From NCBI GenBank assembly GCA_913774725.1, contig CAJYIG010000049.1, positions 1 to 7,519 of the forward strand: DNA of 7,519 nucleotides, written 5' to 3'. The position numbers were made by a program, and so were the translations under genes. Positions 1 through 7,519 of the stretch are shown here, in pieces. How positions within the stretch are numbered: position 1 is the stretch's first letter; each line of letters opens with the position of its first letter. The notes under the pieces are model-generated. The model saw only the letters and a program-made list of their open reading frames with translations. It did no database searches and had not been told where the DNA came from. This stretch comes from an uncultured Curtobacterium sp. Lineage in GTDB: Bacteria > Actinomycetota > Actinomycetes > Actinomycetales > Microbacteriaceae.

Positions 1-1
1 C

Positions 2-397
2 GCCGCGTCGAGCGTGCAGGACCTGGCGAAGTACAGCCCGCTGTTCGAGCGCCTCCGGCTCGCCGACGGCGGTGTCGAGCTCTCCGGGTCGACCGCGGTG
101 CTCGGCTACGACATCAGCTACGCCGCCACCGGTGACGTGGTCGCGCAGCAGGACGGTCGCGGCGTCACGATCACCCCGCAGAGCGTCCGCATCACGAACT
201 CCGCGCTCGGGCTGCGCGTCGACCGCATCCCGGGCGTCACGGGTGTGCCCGTCCAGGTCTGCACGGCACGGTTCCTGCCGGAGCAGCTCCGGGTCCGGTC
301 CGTGGACGTCACCGCCGAGCAGGCCACCGTCCGGGTCACCGCGGACTCGCTGCCGCTCACCGAGCAGGGCCTGCGCACGGTCGGCTCCTGCGGTTGA
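2..397 (+). CDS. LmeA-like (DUF2993) phospholipid-binding envelope protein, 3' part only
   Basis: This is an open frame entering from the left edge and ending at TGA 395-397; about 131 C-terminal residues are visible and the true start lies outside the window. A GTG at 14 opens the frame but is internal, because the reading frame and the protein pattern continue to the edge. The visible part alternates beta-strand-like segments such as YDISYAATGDVV, RGVTITPQSVRI and VRVRSVDVTAEQATVRV-like stretches. It has two cysteines, in VQVCTARFLP and in the final GSCG, which might form a disulfide outside the membrane. This pattern resembles the C-terminal half of DUF2993/LmeA proteins of Actinobacteria. 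Members usually carry an N-terminal membrane segment and bind phospholipids at the cell envelope; the mycobacterial LmeA takes part in lipomannan elongation. The N-terminal anchor cannot be seen here. The substrate and role in this organism are unknown. A hairpin directly after the stop suggests the gene ends its own transcript before lysA. Confidence 0.72.
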   Translation, partial: AASSVQDLAKYSPLFERLRLADGGVELSGSTAVLGYDISYAATGDVVAQQDGRGVTITPQSVRITNSALGLRVDRIPGVTGVPVQVCTARFLPEQLRVRSVDVTAEQATVRVTADSLPLTEQGLRTVGSCG

Positions 398-425
398 CCC
401 GTGCGTCGCCACCGCGGGCGACGGG
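398..425 (+). terminator. GC-rich hairpin after the DUF2993 gene, possible terminator without T-tract
   Basis: Directly after the stop codon, CGTCGCC (404-410) pairs perfectly with GGCGACG (417-423) across a 6-nt loop. An alternative fold pairs CCCGT (398-402) with ACGGG (421-425). No run of T follows, so this is not a classical intrinsic terminator. Position and stem strength fit the T-poor hairpins proposed as terminators in Actinobacteria. Its place between a gene end and a likely promoter supports a transcription-unit boundary, but GC-rich DNA forms such stems easily by chance. Confidence 0.35.
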
Positions 426-459
426 CGTAACACCGGCCGGGAGGCCCGCCCCGGCTCGG

Positions 460-465
460 TAGGAT
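460..465 (+). promoter_or_regulatory. -10 box TAGGAT of a probable leaderless lysA promoter
   Basis: TAGGAT matches the actinobacterial TANNNT -10 element. It lies 8 nt before the GTG at 474, so transcription would be expected to begin at or within a base or two of the start codon, giving a leaderless mRNA. No good -35 is seen at the normal spacing (about 437-442 reads CCGGGA). The same bases contain AGGA (461-464), which could instead act as a weak ribosome-binding site 9 nt from the GTG; the two readings cannot be separated by eye. A 6-bp stem (436-441 with 450-455) lies just upstream. Confidence 0.5.
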
Positions 466-473
466 CGGGTCCC

Positions 474-1874
474 GTGAGCGCCAACCCCCTTGCCCCGCCG
501 CGGCTGCGGTTCCCCGCCGACGCCTCCGCGCTCACCGCGCGGATCTGGCCGGCCTCCGCGACGCGGACGGACGACGGCGAGCTCGCGATCGGGGGCATCA
601 CGGCACCGGACCTGGTCGCGCGGTTCGGCTCACCGCTGTACGTGGTCGACGAGCACGACGTGCAGGCACGGGCCGCCCGGGTCCGCACGGCGTTCACCGA
701 CGCCTTCGCCCGGATCGGCACGCGTGCGCACGTCTACTACGCCGCGAAGGCGTTCCTCACGACCCAGGTCGCCGCGTGGATGACCGCGGCCGGACTCCGG
801 CTCGACGTCTGCACCGCGGGCGAGCTCGCGGTCGCGCTGGCCGGGGGAGCGGACCCCGCGCTCCTCGGCTTCCACGGCAACGACAAGTCGGACGCCGAGA
901 TCGCCCGCGCGGTCGAGGTCGGCCTCGGCACGGTCGTGCTCGACAGCCACGAGGAGATCGGTCGCGTCGCACGCGCAGCCGCCGACGCGGGCACGGTGCA
1001 GCGTGTGCGCATCCGGATCAACAGCGGGGTGCACGCCTCGACGCACGAGTACCTCGCCACCGCGCGCGAGGACCAGAAGTTCGGCATCCCCCTGTCCGAG
1101 GCCGTCGACGCCGCGGCCGCGGTCCGGGCCGAGCCCTCGCTCGCGTTCGTCGGGCTGCACTCGCACATCGGCTCCCAGATCTTCGACGAGTCCGGCTTCC
1201 GCGAGGCGGCACGGCGCCTGATGGACGTGCACGCCGAGCTCGTCGCGTCCGGTCCGGTCCCGGAGCTCAACCTCGGCGGCGGCTGGGGCATCGACTACAC
1301 CGAGGCGGACGAGGCGTTCGCGCCCGAGGACGTCGCCGAGGCCCTCGCGAACATCGTCGCCGAGGCCTGCACGGAGCGGGGCATCCCGGTGCCGGAGATC
1401 GCCGTCGAGCCCGGTCGGTACATCGTCGGTCCGGCCGGCGTGACCCTCTACCGCGTCGGCACGATCAAGCCGGTGACGCTCGAGACGGACGACGGCTCCT
1501 CGGCCACACGCACGTACGTGTCCGTCGACGGTGGCATGAGCGACAACGCCCGGCCGGCACTGTACGGCGCGGACTACACGGCGCGGCTCGCCCGCGCCTC
1601 GGAGGCCCCGGCGGTGCTGACGCGCGTGGTCGGGAAGCACTGCGAGTCCGGAGACATCGTGGTGAACGACGAGTACCTGCCCGGCGACGTGCACCGTGGC
1701 GACCTGCTCGCGGTGGCGGCCACCGGTGCCTACTGCTGGTCCCTGGCGAGCAACTACAACCACGTCGGCCGCCCGCCGGTTGTCGCGGTCGCGGACGGCA
1801 CAGCCCGTATCCTCGTCCGTGGCGAGTCGATCGACGACCTGCTCGCCCGCGACACGGGGGTCGTCGCCGGCTGA
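474..1874 (+). CDS. lysA: Diaminopimelate decarboxylase
   Basis: This PLP enzyme of fold type III removes CO2 from meso-diaminopimelate to give L-lysine, the last step of lysine synthesis, in the cytoplasm. The product has 466 residues, close to other actinobacterial LysA proteins. Motifs in order: YYAAKAF with the PLP-binding Lys92, HIGSQ (231-235), the phosphate-binding glycines GGGWGIDY (from 268), EPGRY (312-316), SVDGGMSDNARPALYG, the active-site CESGD with Cys390, and GAYCWSLASNYN with Tyr420. The alanine-racemase-like barrel comes first and the beta domain with Cys390 and Tyr420 last. GTG 474 is chosen because it sits 8 nt after TAGGAT and the protein similarity begins soon after; the frame upstream is open but looks non-coding. 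It is the first gene of the lysine/threonine cluster. Its TGA shares an A with the ATG of a short frame leading to hom. No lysG-type regulator gene is adjacent. Confidence 0.97.
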   Translation: MSANPLAPPRLRFPADASALTARIWPASATRTDDGELAIGGITAPDLVARFGSPLYVVDEHDVQARAARVRTAFTDAFARIGTRAHVYYAAKAFLTTQVAAWMTAAGLRLDVCTAGELAVALAGGADPALLGFHGNDKSDAEIARAVEVGLGTVVLDSHEEIGRVARAAADAGTVQRVRIRINSGVHASTHEYLATAREDQKFGIPLSEAVDAAAAVRAEPSLAFVGLHSHIGSQIFDESGFREAARRLMDVHAELVASGPVPELNLGGGWGIDYTEADEAFAPEDVAEALANIVAEACTERGIPVPEIAVEPGRYIVGPAGVTLYRVGTIKPVTLETDDGSSATRTYVSVDGGMSDNARPALYGADYTARLARASEAPAVLTRVVGKHCESGDIVVNDEYLPGDVHRGDLLAVAATGAYCWSLASNYNHVGRPPVVAVADGTARILVRGESIDDLLARDTGVVAG

Positions 1875-1933
1875 TGCCGCTGACCCCGACCGACCGGGCT
1901 GCCGCCCGCCCCACAGGAATGCGCACCACATGA
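1874..1933 (+). other. 19-codon Thr-rich frame bridging lysA and hom (putative leader or coupling ORF)
   Basis: An ATG at 1874 overlaps the lysA stop (TGATG), and the frame ends at TGA 1931-1933, overlapping the hom start (ATGA). It encodes MPLTPTDRAAARPTGMRTT, with five Thr in 19 residues, two of them ACA and two of the five placed directly before the stop. It could let ribosomes run from lysA into hom, and the Thr codons could make passage sensitive to charged tRNA-Thr, as in threonine leader peptides of other bacteria. Both ideas are inference. A 5-bp stem CGGGC/GCCCG (1895-1899 with 1904-1908) lies inside. The start would need translational coupling, and short open frames are common in GC-rich gaps. 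Confidence 0.2.
1915..1919 (+). promoter_or_regulatory. Ribosome-binding site of hom (AGGAA)
   Basis: AGGAA ends 10 nt before the ATG at 1930. It is modest in strength and slightly long in spacing, but it supports ATG 1930 as the hom start. It also lies inside the 19-codon frame, so ribosomes reading that frame would pass over it. Confidence 0.5.
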
Positions 1934-3249
1934 TCGAATACCGCAACGTCCGCGTCGCGCTGCTCGGAGCCGGCTCCGTCGGTTCCCAGGTGGCGCGCCT
2001 GCTCCTCGAGCACGGCGACGAGCTGGCCTCGCGCGCCGGTGCCGGGCTCGAACTCGTCGGCATCGCGGTCCGGGACCTCGACGCGCCGCGTGACGTGGAC
2101 CTGCCGAAGGAGCTCTTCACGACGGACGCGCAGTCCCTCATCCTCGGCGCGGATATCGTCGTCGAGCTGATCGGCGGCATCGAGCCGGCGCGCACCCTGG
2201 TGCTCGAGGCACTGCAGTCCGGCGCCGACGTCGTCACGGGCAACAAGGCGCTCCTCGCCACGCACGGCCCCGAGCTCTTCGCCGCGGCCGAGCAGGTCGG
2301 TGCACAGCTCTACTACGAGGCCGCCGTCGCCGGTGCGATCCCGATCATCCGACCGCTGCACGACTCGCTCGCGGGCGACCGCATCGAGCGGATCATGGGC
2401 ATCGTCAACGGCACCACGAACTTCATCCTCGACCTGATGGACCGGGAGGGCTCGACCTTCGAGGCCGCCCTGGCGACCGCGACCGAGCTCGGGTACGCCG
2501 AGGCCGACCCGACCGCCGACGTCGAGGGCTACGACGCCGCGCAGAAGGCCGCGATCCTGGCCTCGCTCGCGTTCCACACGTCGGTGCCGCTCGCCGCCGT
2601 CCACCGCGAGGGCATCACCTCGGTGACCATCGAGCAGGTCCGGGCCGCACGCAAGGCCGGCTACGTCGTCAAGATCCTGGCGACCGCCGAGCGGCTCACC
2701 GACGAGGACGGCGTCGAGGGCGTCAGCGCGCGGGTCTACCCGGCGCTCGTGCCGGAGTCGCACCCGCTCGCGAGCGTGCACGGGGCGAAGAACGCCGTGT
2801 TCGTCGAGGCCGAGGCCGCCGGCGACCTCATGTTCTACGGCGCCGGTGCCGGTGGCGTCGAGACCGCTTCGGCCGTGCTCGGCGACCTGGTGTCGGCCGC
2901 CCGTCGGCACGTCATCGGCGGTCCGGGCATCGCGGAGTCGACCCAGTCGGCGCTGCCCGTCTTCCCGATCGGGACCGTCCGCACCCGCTACCAGATCACG
3001 CTGCACGTGGCCGACGCCCCCGGCGTGCTGTCGACCGTCGCCGGTGTGCTCGCGGCGCACGGCGTCAGCGTCGAGACCGTCGAGCAGTCCGCCGCGACCG
3101 ATCCGGGCGACGGCACCGCGGGCACCGCGACCCTCGTCATCGGCACGCACCTCGCCCGCGAGTCGGACCTGGCCGCCACGGTCGTCGCGCTCCGGAACGA
3201 GGACGTCGTCGTCGAGATCACCAGCGTCCTGCGGGTGGTCGGGGCCTAG
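1930..3249 (+). CDS. hom: Homoserine dehydrogenase with C-terminal ACT domain
   Basis: The enzyme reduces L-aspartate semialdehyde to L-homoserine with NAD(P)H, the branch step towards threonine and methionine. The product has 439 residues, similar to the monofunctional Hom of Corynebacterium. The N-terminal Rossmann domain has GAGSVG (13-18). The catalytic domain has GNKALLA with Lys106, NGTTNFIL (160-167), and ELGYAEADPTADVEGYDAAQKA, in which Glu191, Asp202 and Lys206 match the spacing of the known catalytic and substrate-binding residues. GAGAGG follows at 304-309. From about residue 354 to the end there is an ACT domain (YQITLHVADAPGVLSTVAGVL), the usual site of allosteric threonine inhibition in this family. 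No aspartokinase is fused. The gene starts 55 nt after lysA, with AGGAA before the ATG, and is very probably cotranscribed with lysA, thrC and thrB. Confidence 0.97.
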   Translation: MIEYRNVRVALLGAGSVGSQVARLLLEHGDELASRAGAGLELVGIAVRDLDAPRDVDLPKELFTTDAQSLILGADIVVELIGGIEPARTLVLEALQSGADVVTGNKALLATHGPELFAAAEQVGAQLYYEAAVAGAIPIIRPLHDSLAGDRIERIMGIVNGTTNFILDLMDREGSTFEAALATATELGYAEADPTADVEGYDAAQKAAILASLAFHTSVPLAAVHREGITSVTIEQVRAARKAGYVVKILATAERLTDEDGVEGVSARVYPALVPESHPLASVHGAKNAVFVEAEAAGDLMFYGAGAGGVETASAVLGDLVSAARRHVIGGPGIAESTQSALPVFPIGTVRTRYQITLHVADAPGVLSTVAGVLAAHGVSVETVEQSAATDPGDGTAGTATLVIGTHLARESDLAATVVALRNEDVVVEITSVLRVVGA

Positions 3250-3288
3250 CCCCCGCACCCTCCGCCCCCGACTGCACCAACACCGAAC

Positions 3289-3294
3289 AAGGAG
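3289..3294 (+). promoter_or_regulatory. Strong ribosome-binding site of thrC (AAGGAG)
   Basis: AAGGAG lies 6 nt before ATG 3301, the clearest Shine-Dalgarno site in the window, and fixes the thrC start. The 39 bases before it (3250-3288) are strongly C-rich and G-poor. No convincing promoter is visible in this 51-nt gap. Confidence 0.8.
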
Positions 3295-3300
3295 AGCCTG

Positions 3301-4380
3301 ATGGCCCACCAGTGGCAGGGAGTCCTGCGCGAGTACGCCGACCGTCTCGACGTCACCGAGGCGACGCCCGTCGTGACCCTCGGCGAGGGCGGCACGCCGC
3401 TCATCCCGGCCCGACGCCTGTCCGAGCGCACCGGCGCCGAGGTCTACGTGAAGTTCGAGGGCATGAACCCCACCGGGTCGTTCAAGGACCGCGGCATGAC
3501 GATGGCGATCTCGAAGGCCGTCGAGCACGGCGCGAAGGCCGTCATCTGCGCCTCGACCGGCAACACCAGTGCGTCGGCCGCCGCGTACGCCACGCACGCG
3601 GGGATCACCGCCGCGGTGCTCGTGCCCGAGGGCAAGATCGCGATGGGCAAGCTCAGCCAGGCCGTCGCGCACGACGCCCAGCTGCTGCAGGTCCAGGGCA
3701 ACTTCGACGACTGCCTGGACATCGCGCGCGACCTCGCCGCGAACTACCCGGTGCACCTGGTCAACTCCGTGAACAACGACCGCATCGAGGGGCAGAAGAC
3801 CGCCGCGTTCGAGGTCGTGGACGTGCTCGGCGACGCCCCGGACTTCCACTTCCTGCCGGTCGGCAACGCGGGCAACTACACCGCGTACTCCCGCGGGTAC
3901 CGCGAGGACGTCGCCGCGGGCCGCTCGACGAGGATGCCGCGCATGTTCGGCTTCCAGGCCGCCGGGTCCGCGCCGATCGTCTCGGGCGAGGTCGTGCGTC
4001 ACCCGGACACCATCGCGTCCGCCATCCGCATCGGCAACCCGGCCTCGTGGCAGTACGCGCTCGAGGCGCGCGACGAGACCGACGGGTACTTCGGGGCCAT
4101 CACCGACGAGGGCATCCTCGCCGCGCACCGCATCCTGTCCGCCGAGGTCGGCGTGTTCGTCGAGCCCGCGTCGGCGATCGGTGTCGCCGGTCTGCTCGAG
4201 CGTGCGGACGCCGGTGTCGTGCCGCAGGGCGCGAACGTCGTCATCACCGTGACGGGCCACGGCCTCAAGGACCCGCAGTGGGCGCTCCGCACCGAGGACG
4301 GCGGCGAGGTCGCGCCGACGAGCGTGCCGGTCGACACGAAGTCGGTCGCCGAGGTGCTCGGACTGGTCGGCTCCGCGTGA
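3301..4380 (+). CDS. thrC: Threonine synthase
   Basis: This PLP-dependent enzyme converts O-phospho-L-homoserine to L-threonine and phosphate, the final threonine step. The product has 359 residues, the size of the short actinobacterial ThrC (about 360 in Mycobacterium), not the longer enterobacterial form. [10 protein letters not shown] (56-65) contains the PLP-binding Lys62. STGNTSAS (85-92) is the substrate/cofactor loop. [10 protein letters not shown], with GNAGN at 188-192, forms the PLP phosphate cup. The end contains [10 protein letters not shown] (Thr318 near the PLP ring). These features fit a type II PLP fold and separate it from threonine dehydratase by the TGHGLKDP ending and by gene context. 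The ATG is fixed by AAGGAG 6 nt upstream. The last bases overlap the thrB start (GTGA), so translation of the two is probably coupled, which would match production of the ThrB product with its consumer. Confidence 0.97.
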   Translation: MAHQWQGVLREYADRLDVTEATPVVTLGEGGTPLIPARRLSERTGAEVYVKFEGMNPTGSFKDRGMTMAISKAVEHGAKAVICASTGNTSASAAAYATHAGITAAVLVPEGKIAMGKLSQAVAHDAQLLQVQGNFDDCLDIARDLAANYPVHLVNSVNNDRIEGQKTAAFEVVDVLGDAPDFHFLPVGNAGNYTAYSRGYREDVAAGRSTRMPRMFGFQAAGSAPIVSGEVVRHPDTIASAIRIGNPASWQYALEARDETDGYFGAITDEGILAAHRILSAEVGVFVEPASAIGVAGLLERADAGVVPQGANVVITVTGHGLKDPQWALRTEDGGEVAPTSVPVDTKSVAEVLGLVGSA

Positions 4381-5369
4381 GCGTCGACCGCTCGTCCGGA
4401 CCGGGGGAGGGCATCACCGCCCGCAGTGCTGTACCGGCCGGACGGGCGGTCCGTGTGCGGGTCCCGGCCACCTCCGCGAACCTCGGGCCGGGCTTCGACT
4501 CGCTCGGCCTGGCGCTCTCGGTCTACGACGAGGTCGTGGTGCGCGTCCGCCCGGAACCCGGCGCGACCGTGACGGTGGAGGGCGTCGGTGCCGGCGAGGT
4601 CGCCACCGACGACTCGAACCTGGTCGTCCGCGCCGTCCGCCGAGGCCTCGAGCACGCCGGCGTGGAGCAGCCCGGGCTCGAGCTGCACGCCGTCAACGCG
4701 ATCGCGCACGGGCGCGGCATGGGTTCGTCGGCCGCGGCGATCGTCGCCGGGCTGATGGCGGCCCGTGGTCTCCTCGAGGGCGTGGTCGACCTCGACGCGT
4801 CGACGCTCCTGACCCTGGCGACCGAGATGGAGGGCCACCCCGACAACGTCGCACCGGCGCTGTTCGGCGGCCTCACCATCGCGTGGATGACGGCCGAGGG
4901 CCCCGCGGTGAAGCGACTGCTCGTGCACCGCGGTGTCTCGCCGGTGGTCTTCGTGCCGACGTCGACGCTCTCGACGAAGCTCGCCCGGTCCCTGCAGCCC
5001 GCGAGCGTGCCCCACGAGGACGCCGCGTTCAACGTGTCCCGATCGGCACTGCTCGTCGCGGCGCTCATCCAGAGCCCGGAGCTGCTGCTCGCCGCGACCG
5101 AGGACCGGCTGCACCAGTCGTACCGGGCCAGCGCGATGCCGGAGACCGACGCCCTGATCGGTCTGCTCCGGCAGCACGGCCTCGCCGCCGTGGTCTCGGG
5201 GGCCGGGCCGAGCCTGCTCGTGCTCGGGAGCGACCCGTCGCAGCGCCTGACCGCCGCCGACCTCGTGGAACGACACGCCCAGTCCGACTGGCGGGCGCTC
5301 ATGCTGGCCGTCGACCTCGGTGGTGCTACAGTGGTGCCGCACTCGGCGCTCGAAGCCGATCCAGCGTAG
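4377..5369 (+). CDS. thrB: Homoserine kinase (GHMP family)
   Basis: The kinase transfers phosphate from ATP to L-homoserine, giving the substrate of threonine synthase. The product has 330 residues, close to the roughly 310-residue family norm with a slightly longer N-terminus. Motifs: [19 protein letters not shown] from residue 30 (GHMP motif 1), the ATP-binding [10 protein letters not shown] (112-121), EGHPDN (152-157), and the C-terminal SGAGPS loop (275-279). The GTG at 4377 overlaps the thrC TGA by four bases (GTGA) and has no convincing ribosome-binding site, so initiation probably depends on ribosomes ending thrC. A GGGGGAGGG stretch at 4402-4410 lies after the GTG, but no usual in-frame start follows at a useful distance, so the overlap start is kept. 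The order hom-thrC-thrB is typical of Actinobacteria. The 3' end also contains a promoter-like motif that may drive rho. Confidence 0.96.
   Translation: MSVDRSSGPGEGITARSAVPAGRAVRVRVPATSANLGPGFDSLGLALSVYDEVVVRVRPEPGATVTVEGVGAGEVATDDSNLVVRAVRRGLEHAGVEQPGLELHAVNAIAHGRGMGSSAAAIVAGLMAARGLLEGVVDLDASTLLTLATEMEGHPDNVAPALFGGLTIAWMTAEGPAVKRLLVHRGVSPVVFVPTSTLSTKLARSLQPASVPHEDAAFNVSRSALLVAALIQSPELLLAATEDRLHQSYRASAMPETDALIGLLRQHGLAAVVSGAGPSLLVLGSDPSQRLTAADLVERHAQSDWRALMLAVDLGGATVVPHSALEADPA
5324..5332 (+). promoter_or_regulatory. Extended -10 motif inside thrB, probable rho promoter
   Basis: TGCTACAGT is an extended -10 (TGN then TACAGT, fitting TANNNT), followed by GG as in many corynebacterial and related promoters. 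No clear -35 is found 16-18 nt upstream, which extended -10 promoters can tolerate. Transcription would start near 5339 and give an untranslated leader of about 210 nt before rho. The motif lies in thrB coding sequence, so chance occurrence is possible. Confidence 0.5.
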
Positions 5370-5530
5370 GCGCACAGGCCGATCCGAACCGGATCCGTCG
5401 GCGCTGGCGCAGGGTCCGGTGCGCGGGGGCACTCTCTTTCAGATCACCGAATCCCGGTCCGTCGTCTGAACGGCGGTCGCAGCGCACCCATGCGCCGGGA
5501 CGGTGGAAACTCTCCGCGTTCTGCGGTTCG
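5370..5530 (+). promoter_or_regulatory. Untranslated region between thrB and rho with small hairpins and a C-rich stretch
   Basis: No gene is seen here. GATCCG/CGGATC (5381-5386 with 5390-5395) forms a tight hairpin, and a longer alternative pairs 5378-5386 with 5390-5402 around a bulge. No T-run follows, so it is a poor intrinsic terminator. Two copies of GCGCA...TGCGC occur: 5407-5411 with 5420-5424, and 5482-5486 with 5491-5495. Between them, about 5430-5467 is rich in C and T and poor in G, like a Rho-loading (rut) site. CCGC/GCGG (5514-5517 with 5523-5526) lies just before the rho ribosome-binding site. Autoregulation of rho through its leader is known in E. coli; a similar role here is inference. 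Confidence 0.35.
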
Positions 5531-5538
5531 AAAGGAAA
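5531..5538 (+). promoter_or_regulatory. Ribosome-binding site of rho (AAAGGAAA)
   Basis: AAAGGAAA stands out from the GC-rich surroundings and places its GGA 10 nt before TTG 5547. It decides for TTG over the in-frame ATG at 5490, which has no comparable site upstream. Confidence 0.65.
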
Positions 5539-5546
5539 CACCGACC

Positions 5547-7519
<1,973 letters not shown>

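Noticed and set aside
394..399. TTGACC as a -35 box for lysA.
   Set aside because: It overlaps the DUF2993 stop codon and lies about 60 nt before the -10 box, far beyond the normal 16-19 nt spacing.
1874..1929. Intrinsic terminator between lysA and hom.
   Set aside because: The only stem (CGGGC/GCCCG, 5 bp) is short and has no T-run; the genes are close enough to be cotranscribed.
1465..4260. Minus-strand open frame of 931 codons, and a similar one at 630-2261.
   Set aside because: These are GC-rich antisense shadows of lysA, hom and thrC, with Arg/Asp/Gly-biased sequence and no recognisable domain.
5378..5402. Hairpin after thrB as a classical intrinsic terminator of the threonine genes.
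   Set aside because: No T-tract follows and the stem is short or bulged, so it is reported only as structure in the gap.

Overview
The window is very GC-rich and every gene lies on the + strand. It holds the conserved actinobacterial block lysA-hom-thrC-thrB-rho, the same order as in Mycobacterium. The Rho protein has a long low-complexity insertion, the start codons are often GTG or TTG, and the lysA promoter looks leaderless. Together these point to a high-GC actinobacterium, most likely a Microbacteriaceae member such as Curtobacterium. The genus is inferred from impression, not proven.

Layout: (1) bases 2-397 are the 3' end of a gene for an LmeA-like, DUF2993 envelope lipid-binding protein. 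(2) Bases 398-473 hold a GC-rich hairpin (possible terminator) and then a -10 box (TAGGAT) 8 nt before the lysA GTG. (3) lysA runs 474-1874. (4) hom runs 1930-3249; the 55-nt gap before it is spanned exactly by a 19-codon, threonine-rich reading frame that overlaps the lysA stop and the hom start. (5) thrC runs 3301-4380 after a C-rich, G-poor 51-nt gap and a strong ribosome-binding site. (6) thrB runs 4377-5369 and overlaps the thrC stop as GTGA. (7) A 177-nt gap (5370-5546) carries small hairpins and a C-rich stretch; an extended -10 motif inside the thrB end probably starts a leader of about 210 nt for rho. (8) rho starts at TTG 5547 and runs off the right edge, so it has no stop codon in the window. 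No gap exceeds 300 bases, and I find no RNA gene, mobile element or CRISPR array.

Function: LysA makes lysine from meso-diaminopimelate. Hom, ThrB and ThrC take aspartate semialdehyde through homoserine and phosphohomoserine to threonine. The block therefore groups the two end branches of the aspartate family, probably as one transcription unit from the lysA promoter. Rho is a separate housekeeping function (transcription termination) that probably has its own promoter.

This is mostly an ordinary core-genome region. The points most worth a second look are the lysA/hom bridging frame, the rho leader, and the roughly 290-residue insertion in Rho with its Gln/Asn-rich repeats and four RGRR-cored basic clusters.
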